Positions 6,712-13,679 of a stretch of 13,679 bases of DNA are shown here, in pieces. Source of the stretch: JAVWHX01 sp036639875 (GTDB lineage Bacteria > Bacillota_I > Bacilli_A > Erysipelotrichales > Coprobacillaceae); contig JAVWHX010000059.1 in the NCBI GenBank assembly GCA_036639875.1, forward strand, positions 1 through 13,679, written 5' to 3'. Position 1 is the first letter of the stretch; every line of letters starts with the position of its first letter. A model generated the notes under the pieces. That model saw nothing but the letters and a program-made list of their open reading frames with translations. It searched no databases and was not told the origin of the DNA. A program made the translations under genes and the position numbers.

Positions 6712-7318
6712 AGAAAATCAAATGATTAAAGCTTTTGAATTAAATCAAATGTCTTTAATGTTTGTAAAAGATCAAAGAGAATTAGAGACTTTTTTAAAGA
6801 GTGTTTTAAAAGATAATAAAAAGGTTGCAGTTGGAGGAAGTGTTACTTTAGATGAAATGAAGGTTCTTGATTTGATTAGAAATAGTGATGTTGATTTTAT
6901 TGATCGCTATGAAAAAGAAATCTCAAGAGAAGAAATGGAAGATAGATTTAGACAAGCATTTTTTGCTGATTTGTTTATAACAAGCACGAATGCATTGACT
7001 ATGGATGGTCATCTCTATAATATTGATGGAACTGGAAATAGAGTTGCTGCAATGATCTATGGTCCTAAAGAAGTTATTGTTATTGCTGGGTTAAATAAGA
7101 TTTGTGAAGATGAAAAAGCAGCTATTGATCATATAAAAAAATGGAGTGCACCTGCTAATGCAGTAAGACTCAATAAAAATACACCTTGTGCTAAAACAGG
7201 ACAATGTCAAGAATGCCATAGTGCAGATCGTATTTGTAGTAGTTATGTAAAATTAGGTTATCAAAAAAATGCAAGTCGTATGATGGTTATAATCGTTAAA
7301 GAAAATTTAGGATATTAG
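6677..7318 (+). CDS. LUD-domain (LutC/YkgG-like, DUF162) protein
   Basis: This 213-residue cytoplasmic protein has the LUD core: KKVAVGGSVTLDEM (48-61), a FADLFITSTNALTMDG stretch, LYNIDGTGNRVAAMIYGPKEVIVIAG (113-138) and a C-terminal Cys set C171-x5-C177-x2-C180-x6-C187. LUD proteins are linked to lactate utilisation, but stand-alone forms like this one are mostly uncharacterised. The four Cys could hold an Fe-S cluster; that is inference. The start at 6677 follows AGGAG (6664-6668); an ATG at 6635 lacks this support. It overlaps the Cys-rich peptide by 35 bases, so it is transcribed with the feo genes. Confidence 0.85.
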   Translation: MEENLKKILKIKENQMIKAFELNQMSLMFVKDQRELETFLKSVLKDNKKVAVGGSVTLDEMKVLDLIRNSDVDFIDRYEKEISREEMEDRFRQAFFADLFITSTNALTMDGHLYNIDGTGNRVAAMIYGPKEVIVIAGLNKICEDEKAAIDHIKKWSAPANAVRLNKNTPCAKTGQCQECHSADRICSSYVKLGYQKNASRMMVIIVKENLGY

Positions 7319-7326
7319 GTGATATT

Positions 7327-8772
7327 ATGGATAGACAAGCGGGATTATTATTCCCACTTTCTGTATTACCAGGAAGTTATGGGATTGGAGATTTTGGGAG
7401 ACATGCATATGAATTGGTAGATAAAATGTCATCTGCTCATATTTCATTATGGCAAATATTACCTTTAAATCCATTAGGATATGGGAATTCACCATATCAA
7501 CCACTTTCATCACATGCTGGAGATGAAATTTATTTAAGTTTAGCTGATTTTATAAATGAAGGTTTATTAAATGAAGAAGAAGTTTCTTCTTTTCATACAT
7601 TATATACTTTTGTTGATTATCAAGAAGTTAGAAAAGTAAAAGAAGAACTTTATCATAAAGCCTTTTCTCGTTTTAAAGAAACTGAAGAATATAAACAGTT
7701 TATTGATGATAATTCATGGGTTGAAAGTTACGCTATTTTTAAAGTGTTTAAAAGTCATAATGATGAAAAATCATGGTTAGAATGGGAAGATGAATATAAG
7801 TATTATTATAAAGAAAAAACTTTTTCTTTAACTCCTTTTTTTAGAGAGATTGATTATCAGAAGTTTATTCAGTATTATTTCTTTAAACAATGGAAACAAT
7901 TAAAAAAATATGCTAATGATAAAGGCATATCTATTATTGGGGATATGCCTATATATGTTGGACTTGATTCTGTTGATGTATGGACAAATCAAGAATGTTT
8001 CTTATTAGAAGATGATGGAACACCTTCTTTTGTTGCTGGTGTACCACCAGATTACTTTAGTAAATTTGGCCAAAGATGGGGAAACCCTTTGTATGATTGG
8101 GATTATTTAAAAGAAACACATTTTGCTTTTTGGGTTGATCGTATGAAAGCAGCATCTGAAATTTATGATACAGTAAGAATAGATCATTTTAGAGCTTTTG
8201 ATACATATTGGAAAGTTCCTGAAAGTGAATCAACTGCAATTATTGGGGAGTGGATAGAAGCACCTGGATATGATTTATTTGATGTGTTGTTTAAAGAAGT
8301 TCCTTCGTTATCTATTCTTGCAGAAGATTTAGGCGATTTACGTAGTGAGGTTTATGATTTAAGGGATCGTTATAGCTTAAAAGGTATGTATGTTTTTGAA
8401 TTTCATTATAGTAATGATTTTGATTTTGAAAAAGTTGTTGTTTATACTGGAACTCATGATAATGATACTTTGGTAGGGTGGTTAGAAACTTTAGAAGAAG
8501 ATGAGCTTGAGAAACTTCAAGAGATATTGAAAGAATATGATGAAGCTGAAGATTATCAAAGAATTATTCATTATTGTTTAGATTTAAATTCACAACAAGT
8601 GATTATTCCAATTTGGGATATGATGGGTGAAACTTCAACATCTCGTTTTAATATTCCAGGTGTTATTGGTTCACCAAACTGGGAGTTTAGATTGTCTTCT
8701 TTTGATGATTTTAATGAATATTTAATAACATATAAAAATATGATAGAAGTAAGTTGTAGGGGAGTTGAATAA
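7327..8772 (+). CDS. malQ: 4-alpha-glucanotransferase (GH77, amylomaltase)
   Basis: This 481-residue cytoplasmic enzyme transfers alpha-1,4-glucan segments and releases glucose, acting in maltodextrin and glycogen use. The opening AGLLFPLSVLPGSYGIGDFG and WQILPLNPLGYGNSPYQP are classic GH77 signatures. The catalytic residues are visible as the nucleophile D286 in VRIDHFRAFD, the acid/base E333 in LAEDLGDL, and D378 in GTHDNDT. Length matches bacterial MalQ. The start lies eight bases after the LUD stop, with AGGTGA at 7317-7322 as a closely spaced ribosome site. No other starch or maltose gene is nearby, which makes its place in an iron-transport run odd. Confidence 0.96.
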   Translation: MDRQAGLLFPLSVLPGSYGIGDFGRHAYELVDKMSSAHISLWQILPLNPLGYGNSPYQPLSSHAGDEIYLSLADFINEGLLNEEEVSSFHTLYTFVDYQEVRKVKEELYHKAFSRFKETEEYKQFIDDNSWVESYAIFKVFKSHNDEKSWLEWEDEYKYYYKEKTFSLTPFFREIDYQKFIQYYFFKQWKQLKKYANDKGISIIGDMPIYVGLDSVDVWTNQECFLLEDDGTPSFVAGVPPDYFSKFGQRWGNPLYDWDYLKETHFAFWVDRMKAASEIYDTVRIDHFRAFDTYWKVPESESTAIIGEWIEAPGYDLFDVLFKEVPSLSILAEDLGDLRSEVYDLRDRYSLKGMYVFEFHYSNDFDFEKVVVYTGTHDNDTLVGWLETLEEDELEKLQEILKEYDEAEDYQRIIHYCLDLNSQQVIIPIWDMMGETSTSRFNIPGVIGSPNWEFRLSSFDDFNEYLITYKNMIEVSCRGVE

Positions 8773-8773
8773 T

Positions 8774-10048
8774 ATGAAAAGAGCATTAGTTTTAGCTGGT
8801 GGAGGTTCTAAAGGGGCTTATGAAGTTGGTTTTGTAACTGCTTTAAAAGAATTAGGTATTGATTATCAAATTGTGACAGGAACTTCTATTGGAGCACTTA
8901 ATGGTGGTTTGTTAGCTCAACAAGATTTTGATGCTTTGGTTAAATTATGGGATGAAATGGATATTAAGCATATCTTTGCTGGTGATTTTGATAATAGTTT
9001 TGCATTTGACATCGATACAATGTTAAATCAGTCCAATTTGGCTGTTAGTTTTTTTAAGAAGTATTTAAAAGAAAAAGGTGCTGATATCACACCTTTGGTT
9101 GATATACTAGCGAGTTTGTTAGATAAAGAAAAACTGTTGGCATCACCAATTGATTTTGGATTATGTACAGTTCATTATCCAAGTTTAAAACCATTATTTA
9201 TAACAAAATTAGAAATGGAACCAGAGTATATATTAGATTACTTAATTTCTAGTGCTTCATGTTTTCCGGTTTTTCCAATCCATTCATTTAAAAACTTATC
9301 ATTTATTGATGGTGGTTATTATGATAATTTGCCAATCGATTTGGCTTTTGATATGGGAGCTGATGAAGTTATTGTTGTTGATATGAATCAAGAGGGTACG
9401 CATAAACATTATATTGACAGGCCACATATCACATATACAAGACCATATTTAGATTTAGGAGGTTTTTTAGATTTTTCTAAAGAGGCTTTAGATAGAAATA
9501 GAAGAATTGGATATCAAACAGCTATGAAAACATATGGTAAACTTGCTGGAGTTAAGTATACCTTTGAAATGTTTGAAACTTCTTTATATGAGGAATTTTA
9601 TAGAGAAATTCTTTATATAGAAAGAAATATGAGATTCTTTTTTAAGAGTGATACTTCAAGTGATTTGGTTTATAAGTTTAATGATTCTCATAAAGGACGA
9701 CCTTTATTGGAAAAAGAATATTTATATGTAGGTCTGGATTGGCTAGCAGAATTAATGGATAGAGATGCAAGCTATATTTATAATTTTGATTTGTTTTGTA
9801 AAGATTTAATGATAGATTTTGAAAAGTATACAGATCCTGATTATCAAATGATATCACTTAAGTCATCAAGCGAATTAACGAAATCTTTAAAAGAGATTAG
9901 TAAAAAGGGAATGGTTGGAAGACTACTTCATGAAATGATCTATCCTGTTGAAAGTAAAAATGAGATAGACAAACTTTTAACAAAATTTTCTAAAGAAGTT
10001 GTTATGGCGAAATTATTATATATGATATATAAAGAAAAGAAGGCTTAG
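8774..10048 (+). CDS. Patatin-like phospholipase family protein
   Basis: This 424-residue protein starts with ALVLAGGGSKGAYEVGF, the oxyanion-hole motif GGGSKG (9-14). The nucleophile elbow GTSIG follows, with S38 catalytic, and then DGG with D179, completing the Ser-Asp dyad of patatin-type lipid acyl hydrolases. The C-terminal 240 residues have no domain I can name; they are mixed helical and acidic, with no clear membrane segment. The substrate is unknown, probably phospholipid or another acyl ester. The start at 8774 has AGGGGAG nine bases upstream and lies one base after the malQ stop. A TTG at 8765 is less likely. It is the last gene before the terminator. Confidence 0.9.
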   Translation: MKRALVLAGGGSKGAYEVGFVTALKELGIDYQIVTGTSIGALNGGLLAQQDFDALVKLWDEMDIKHIFAGDFDNSFAFDIDTMLNQSNLAVSFFKKYLKEKGADITPLVDILASLLDKEKLLASPIDFGLCTVHYPSLKPLFITKLEMEPEYILDYLISSASCFPVFPIHSFKNLSFIDGGYYDNLPIDLAFDMGADEVIVVDMNQEGTHKHYIDRPHITYTRPYLDLGGFLDFSKEALDRNRRIGYQTAMKTYGKLAGVKYTFEMFETSLYEEFYREILYIERNMRFFFKSDTSSDLVYKFNDSHKGRPLLEKEYLYVGLDWLAELMDRDASYIYNFDLFCKDLMIDFEKYTDPDYQMISLKSSSELTKSLKEISKKGMVGRLLHEMIYPVESKNEIDKLLTKFSKEVVMAKLLYMIYKEKKA

Positions 10049-10057
10049 CCTTCTTTT
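10035..10057. terminator. Bidirectional rho-independent terminator
   Basis: AAAAGAAGGC (10035-10044) pairs with GCCTTCTTTT (10048-10057) around the TTA loop, giving a strong GC core with a T run on the + strand and U-rich flank on the other. It ends the six-gene + strand run and overlaps the final codon of coaX on the - strand. Confidence 0.87.
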
Positions 10058-10830
10058 TATAAATTCTTTTTAGATTTTTCGTAAATAATTTTTAATCCTT
10101 TAAATGTTAAATCAACATCATAAATATCAATTTCATCAGTTTCTTTGGCAATCATTCTACCTAATCCACCAGTAGATATAACTTTCATATCTTGACCATA
10201 TTCAGCTTTAATCTTCTTTATGATATATTCAGTTTGTCCAATATATCCAAAGACAACTCCAGCTTGCATACTTTTTACTGTGTTTTTAGCAATAATGTTT
10301 TTAGGCTTATTGATTTCTATTTCTGGTAATTTAGCAGCTTGAGAAGACAACGCTTCTGTACTTATGCCAATTCCAGGAGCAGTAGCGCCACCTAAGAATT
10401 CACCTTTTTCACTAACGACATCATAAGTAGTGGCAGTTCCAAAATCAATGACAATACAAGGTCCACCATAAGTATAATATGCTCCGGCAGCATCAACAAG
10501 CCGATCGGCACCTAAAGCAGAAGGATTATCGATTCTAATATCAATACCAGTTTTTACACCAGGACCAACAAAGATAGGATCTTTATGGAAGTATTTTTTA
10601 ATTGAATTTGTAAAAGAATAGTTGATTTTCGGTACAACACTACTAATAATAATGTCACTAACTTGTTCTACTTGAATAGAAGAAGCATTTAAGAATGACA
10701 ATAACATAAATCCATATTCATCAGAAGTTCTTTTAAACCAAGTTGTTAATCTGTATGTTCCAATCAATTCGTTTTCATTATAAACACCAATTGTAATGTT
10801 TGTATTTCCAATATCTATAACAACTAACAT
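10057..10830 (-). CDS. coaX: Type III pantothenate kinase
   Basis: This 257-residue cytoplasmic enzyme phosphorylates pantothenate, the first step of CoA synthesis. CoaX is the acetate-kinase-fold form, is not inhibited by CoA and needs a monovalent cation. Motifs seen are the phosphate loop DIGNTN (6-11), PSALGADRLVDAAGA with catalytic D109, IDFGTATTYD (128-137, cation site near D129), and the GGATAPGIGIS segment. The start is preceded by GGAGGG (10841-10836 on this strand) inside the end of coaBC, one base after that gene's stop. It is the last gene of the pantothenate operon. Confidence 0.95.
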   Translation of the reverse strand: MLVVIDIGNTNITIGVYNENELIGTYRLTTWFKRTSDEYGFMLLSFLNASSIQVEQVSDIIISSVVPKINYSFTNSIKKYFHKDPIFVGPGVKTGIDIRIDNPSALGADRLVDAAGAYYTYGGPCIVIDFGTATTYDVVSEKGEFLGGATAPGIGISTEALSSQAAKLPEIEINKPKNIIAKNTVKSMQAGVVFGYIGQTEYIIKKIKAEYGQDMKVISTGGLGRMIAKETDEIDIYDVDLTFKGLKIIYEKSKKNL

Positions 10831-10831
10831 A

Positions 10832-12016
10832 TTATCCCTCCATATCCATTAGTGTATTTAATATTTTATATGCTAATTCTTCTTTAGAAAGTAACTCTAT
10901 ATCCTTTGATCCATCCTTAGTAATCAATGTCACAATATTGGTATCTGTTTGAAAACCTGCACCTTCAGTTTTTAAATGATTAGCAACAATCATATCACAA
11001 TTTTTCTTAATAAGTTTTTCTTGTCCATGAACAATCAAATCACTTGTTTCCATAGCAAAACCACAAACAATTTGATTTGCTTTTTTCTTTTGTCCAATTT
11101 CATAAAGAATATCTTTGTTTTTTTGTAATGATAAAGTTAATGTTTCGTTATTCTTTTTAATCTTTTCATCTTCAATATGAGAAGATGCGTAATCTCCAAC
11201 GGCAGCCGACATTACAATATAATCATAATCATCTGTTTTATCTATGATTGCTTGATACATATCATTTGCACTGATAACATCAATCATTTGTACACCGTAT
11301 GGTTTTTTAAGATGAGTAGGTCCACTCACTAATGTGACTTCAGCACCCAAACAAAAAGCTGCTTTGGCAATAGCATATCCCATCTTACCACTTGAATGAT
11401 TGGTGATATAACGAACAGGATCAATAGCTTCTTGAGTAGGACCAGCACTAATTAATAGTTTCTTACCTTTTAATGGTTTATCAGATAAAGCATATTGAAT
11501 CATTTCAATGATATCTTCTTGGCTTGCTAATTTTCCTTTTCCAACATCACCGCAAGCTAACATTCCGCATTCTGGTTCAATAAAGTAAACTCCTAAATCT
11601 TTCAAAGATTGAATATTGTTTTGAGTAATCTGATTTTCAAACATATGAACATTCATTGCTGGAGCAATCAACTTTTGACATGTTGCTGCTAAAAAAGCAC
11701 TTGTTAACATATTATCAGCAAATCCATGTGCTAACTTCGCAATTGTATGTGCACTTGCAGGAACAATAATCATAAGATCAGCATCCTTAACAATATCAAC
11801 ATGAGTAATGATTGCTGGATTTTCATCATCAAATGTATCGACATAAACTTTTCTCTTTGTAAGTGATTGAATACAAACAGGTGTCACAAAACGAGCAGCG
11901 CTTTCACTCATCATCACTTCAACACAATAATCCATTTTCATCAAATCACTAATTAACTGAACAGCTTTATACGCTGCAATACTACCAGTTATACCAACAA
12001 TAATTTTCTTTGACAT
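10832..12016 (-). CDS. coaBC: Bifunctional phosphopantothenoylcysteine decarboxylase / phosphopantothenate-cysteine ligase
   Basis: This 394-residue fusion performs steps two and three of CoA synthesis. The N-terminal FMN-dependent CoaC half shows ITGSIAAYK (9-17), catalytic H72, PASAHTIAKLAHGFADN, PAMNVHM (119-125) and C155 in ACGDVGKGKLA. The C-terminal CoaB half shows ISAGPTQEAIDPVRYITN, SSGKMGYAIA, the KKNNETLTLSLQKNKDIL stretch and GFAMET. Length is typical of the fused enzyme. It starts 15 bases after the panT stop with AGGTAA as a weak ribosome site. The product, 4'-phosphopantetheine, would need CoaD and CoaE encoded elsewhere. Confidence 0.96.
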   Translation of the reverse strand: MSKKIIVGITGSIAAYKAVQLISDLMKMDYCVEVMMSESAARFVTPVCIQSLTKRKVYVDTFDDENPAIITHVDIVKDADLMIIVPASAHTIAKLAHGFADNMLTSAFLAATCQKLIAPAMNVHMFENQITQNNIQSLKDLGVYFIEPECGMLACGDVGKGKLASQEDIIEMIQYALSDKPLKGKKLLISAGPTQEAIDPVRYITNHSSGKMGYAIAKAAFCLGAEVTLVSGPTHLKKPYGVQMIDVISANDMYQAIIDKTDDYDYIVMSAAVGDYASSHIEDEKIKKNNETLTLSLQKNKDILYEIGQKKKANQIVCGFAMETSDLIVHGQEKLIKKNCDMIVANHLKTEGAGFQTDTNIVTLITKDGSKDIELLSKEELAYKILNTLMDMEG

Positions 12017-12031
12017 AGAGTTACCTACTTT

Positions 12032-12622
12032 CTAGTTAAATTTAATTAAAATACGTGAAACCATAGTCGCAATAATTGTTCCAACAATAGCTTCTAATAA
12101 ACCACTTGTTGTGATAATCCCAATAAGATAAGGAAGTAAAACACTAAAATCTTGTCCTATTGCAGATGCGTATTGAGAACCAAAGATAAAATAAATCCCG
12201 CCTAATACAAGTAATGTATTTGTTAATGCACCTAAAAAAGAACCAATAATCATTTTGACTAATTCATTTTTTGTCTTCATCTTTTCATATATTAACCCAG
12301 CAATATATCCAATTAAAACTCTTGGTACAATTGCTATAATAGCGCTTAAGACAGAGCCACTAATAAAAGGTGAAAATACGAAAGATGTTACAGTAGGTGA
12401 TATTGTATTCATCACAAGACTTGATAATCCAAAGACTAATCCAATTCCAGCACCTTTTTCTTTACCTAAGACAATCCCTGCAATAATAACAGGTATGTGT
12501 AAGGTGGTTGCTCGAAGCGGACCGATTGGAATAAATCCAAGAAATGGAATCATCACCATCAGAATTTCGATCGCTATAAATAGCGACATGAACGCAAGGT
12601 TCTTTGTTTTTTGTTTATTCAT
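12032..12622 (-). CDS. panT: ECF transporter S component, probable pantothenate transporter
   Basis: This 196-residue, highly hydrophobic protein has about six membrane helices. It carries the S-component stretch FIPIGPLRATTLHIPVIIAG, then LGKEKGAGIGLVFGLSSL and a TSFVFSPFISGS segment, as in the PanT-like branch of ECF substrate-binding subunits. Such subunits pair with a shared energising module (EcfA, EcfA', EcfT) encoded elsewhere. The pantothenate assignment rests mainly on its position directly upstream of coaBC and coaX. The start at 12622 is preceded by GGAGGA (12632-12627). A GTG at 12640 would place the ribosome site inside the gene and is rejected. A pantothenate-related or other vitamin substrate is the alternative. 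Confidence 0.85.
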   Translation of the reverse strand: MNKQKTKNLAFMSLFIAIEILMVMIPFLGFIPIGPLRATTLHIPVIIAGIVLGKEKGAGIGLVFGLSSLVMNTISPTVTSFVFSPFISGSVLSAIIAIVPRVLIGYIAGLIYEKMKTKNELVKMIIGSFLGALTNTLLVLGGIYFIFGSQYASAIGQDFSVLLPYLIGIITTSGLLEAIVGTIIATMVSRILIKFN

Positions 12623-12626
12623 TTTT

Positions 12627-12730
12627 TCCTCCACTGTCACTTCTATAGAATGTGACGTTTCTTTTTATTTGTTAAATAGGATAAAGTTAACGCTTATAAA
12701 GTCGTTACTATAAAATATCTTTTTTAACAA
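12627..12730 (-). other. Structured leader region before panT
   Basis: Read on the - strand, two possible RNA structures precede the start. The first is a nested hairpin: TTGTTAAA (12730-12723) with TTTAACAA (12676-12669), GATA (12719-12716) with TATC (12683-12680), and GTAACG (12708-12703) with CGTTAAC (12692-12686). The second, GTCAC (12656-12652) with GTGAC (12640-12636) and an inner TTC/GAA pair, ends four bases before the ribosome site. I recognise no known riboswitch. The region is AT-rich, so some pairing is expected by chance. Confidence 0.35.
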
Positions 12731-12734
12731 CGCT

Positions 12735-12763
12735 ATTATACATCACAAGATATAAAAAAACAA
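12735..12763 (-). promoter_or_regulatory. Probable promoter of panT-coaBC-coaX
   Basis: On the - strand, a perfect -10 box TATAAT (12740-12735) follows TTGTTT (12763-12758) with a 17-base spacer. The -35 half is weak. A start near 12728 gives a leader of about 105 bases before panT. Confidence 0.55.
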
Positions 12764-12796
12764 ACAAATTTAATTGATATAATCATATAATTATAC

Positions 12797-12809
12797 AGTA
12801 ATGATTACT
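12797..12809. promoter_or_regulatory. Candidate Fur/PerR-family operator before rubrerythrin
   Basis: AGTAATGATTACT is a perfect 6-1-6 palindrome whose TAATnATTA core matches the Fur/PerR-family box. Its outer positions do not match the full PerR or Fur consensus. It lies just upstream of the rubrerythrin -35 box, not over it. PerR control of rubrerythrin genes is known in other anaerobes. Confidence 0.35.
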
Positions 12810-12825
12810 ATTATTAAAAAAGTTC

Positions 12826-12853
12826 TTGATTTCTTAAAAATATATAGTATAAT
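12826..12853 (+). promoter_or_regulatory. Promoter of rubrerythrin
   Basis: TTGATT (12826-12831), a 16-base spacer and a perfect TATAAT (12848-12853) precede the gene. The start point should be near 12860, giving a leader of about 30 bases that contains the strong AAGGAGGA ribosome site (12873-12880). Confidence 0.72.
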
Positions 12854-12890
12854 GAAAGCAGATAAAAAATTTAAGGAGGAAATATAAATT

Positions 12891-13541
12891 ATGGCTAAAT
12901 GGGTATGTAAAGTATGTGGATATGTTCACGAAGGGGATAGTGCTCCAGAACAATGTCCAATTTGTAAAGTTCCAGCTTCTCAATTCACAAAATTAGAAGA
13001 AAGTGGAAGTAAATATGCAGGAACAAAAACTGAAAAAAATTTAATGGAAGCTTTTGCAGGTGAATCTCAAGCAAGAAATAAGTACACTTATTTTGCTGAT
13101 GTTGCTAGAAAAGAAGGATTAGAACAAGTTGCAGCTATCTTTGAAGAAACTGCTGATCAAGAAAAACAACATGCAAAAATGTGGTTTACTGAATTCCATG
13201 GTATTGGAGCTACTGATGAAAACTTAGTTGCTGCAGCTGCTGGAGAAAATGAAGAGTGGACTGATATGTATGCAAGAATGGCTAAAGAAGCAAGAGAAGA
13301 AGGATTTGAAGACTTAGCAATTAAATTTGAAAATGTTGGTAAAGTTGAAAAATCACATGAAGCTCGTTATTTAAAATTATTAGAAACTTATAAAGCAGGT
13401 CAAACATTCAAAGGAAATGCTCCTAAAGGATGGAAATGTAGACAATGTGGATTTATTTATGAAGGAGAAGCAGCTCCTGAAAGATGTCCAACTTGTGGAT
13501 ATCCTCAATCATTTTTCGAAAGAATGGTTGAAAACTATTAA
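12891..13541 (+). CDS. rbr: Rubrerythrin with N- and C-terminal rubredoxin domains
   Basis: This 216-residue cytoplasmic iron protein would reduce hydrogen peroxide in an anaerobe. Residues 1-35 form a rubredoxin-like site (C6-x2-C9, C22-x2-C25). Residues 45-170 form the ferritin-like diiron domain, with E58 in AGESQARNKY, E91-x2-H94, E119-x2-E122, and E153-x2-H156. Residues 178-216 form a second rubredoxin site (C183-x2-C186, C199-x2-C202). Classic rubrerythrin has only the C-terminal rubredoxin and reverse rubrerythrin only the N-terminal one, so carrying both is less common. It has its own promoter and strong ribosome site, consistent with high expression, and appears monocistronic. Confidence 0.95.
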   Translation: MAKWVCKVCGYVHEGDSAPEQCPICKVPASQFTKLEESGSKYAGTKTEKNLMEAFAGESQARNKYTYFADVARKEGLEQVAAIFEETADQEKQHAKMWFTEFHGIGATDENLVAAAAGENEEWTDMYARMAKEAREEGFEDLAIKFENVGKVEKSHEARYLKLLETYKAGQTFKGNAPKGWKCRQCGFIYEGEAAPERCPTCGYPQSFFERMVENY

Positions 13542-13557
13542 TCAATAAATTTTGAGC

Positions 13558-13679
13558 TTAGAGTTTTCTTTTAACAGGAGATTGTCTATTAGAGAAAAAT
13601 GATAAGATTTCTACATTGTTGTCCTTAATACGATAATATACAGTATTAAAAGTAAGAATAATCGCTTTGTGAATGTTTG
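13558..13679 (-). CDS. Probable RelE/ParE-family toxin, C-terminal fragment (runs out of window)
   Basis: Reading in from the window edge, 39 residues precede a TAA stop (13560-13558). They include AIILTFNTVYYRIKDNNVEILSFFSNRQSPVKRKL. The pattern of YYRI, an acidic turn, VEIL, then a FxxRQxP ending matches the last strands and tail of RelE/ParE-type toxins, which act as ribosome-dependent RNases or gyrase inhibitors. The N-terminus and any antitoxin partner lie outside the window. It converges on rubrerythrin with 16 bases between the stops. The family call rests on a short segment. Confidence 0.55.
   Translation of the reverse strand, partial: NIHKAIILTFNTVYYRIKDNNVEILSFFSNRQSPVKRKL

Noticed and set aside
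12255..12713. A 152-codon open frame antisense to panT
   Set aside because: It mirrors the hydrophobic panT codons, lacks a ribosome site and crosses the panT leader; panT has clear family signatures.
12627..12730. A known riboswitch or T-box before panT
   Set aside because: I see no T-box core (TGGNACCGCG-like) and no recognisable conserved core of a known vitamin riboswitch; only unassigned pairing is reported.
13530..13568. GAAAACT paired with AGTTTTC as a rubrerythrin terminator
   Set aside because: Seven AT-rich pairs around a 25-base loop are too weak to call, though some terminator should exist near here.

Overview
The window is an A+T-rich (low-GC) bacterial chromosome segment using the standard bacterial code: TGA serves as a stop at the end of feoB, and TGG encodes Trp. 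Strong GGAGG-type ribosome binding sites, sigma-A-like promoters, an ECF vitamin transporter, a type III pantothenate kinase, rubrerythrin and the FeoB-associated Cys-rich peptide point to an anaerobic member of the Bacillota. An Erysipelotrichia/Coprobacillaceae-type gut bacterium is my best guess. That is inference from gene content and composition, not from a search.

Layout. (1) 1-634, + strand: the 3' end of pyroglutamyl peptidase, then a gamma-glutamylcyclotransferase-like gene, closed by a bidirectional terminator. (2) 652-1173, - strand: an isochorismatase-fold cysteine hydrolase (nicotinamidase-like), divergent from the next block. Two perfect TTGACA -35 boxes lie back to back between them. 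(3) 1210-4174, + strand: a zinc-homeostasis operon with a consensus promoter, an ArsR/SmtB palindromic operator, an SmtB-type sensor and a P1B-2 exporter with an unusual Cys/His repeat. (4) 4230-10057, + strand: a promoter with an overlapping inverted repeat, then six tightly packed genes (feoA, feoB, a Cys-rich membrane peptide, a LUD protein, malQ, a patatin-like lipase), closed by a second bidirectional terminator. (5) 12763 down to 10057, - strand: panT-coaBC-coaX, covering pantothenate uptake and CoA synthesis to 4'-phosphopantetheine, with a structured leader before panT. (6) 12797-13541, + strand: a rubrerythrin with rubredoxin domains at both ends, preceded by a Fur/PerR-family-like palindrome. 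(7) 13558-13679, - strand: the C-terminal fragment of a probable RelE/ParE toxin.

The zinc and iron blocks sit side by side, each with its own promoter and candidate operator. Rubrerythrin adds peroxide defence, which depends on iron. I see no phage, insertion sequence, CRISPR array, tRNA or rRNA. Most of the window is ordinary core metabolism. The points most worth a second look are the iron operon's unexpected cargo, the repeat in the zinc exporter, the three regulatory regions, and the double-rubredoxin rubrerythrin. I found no convincing new multi-gene system.
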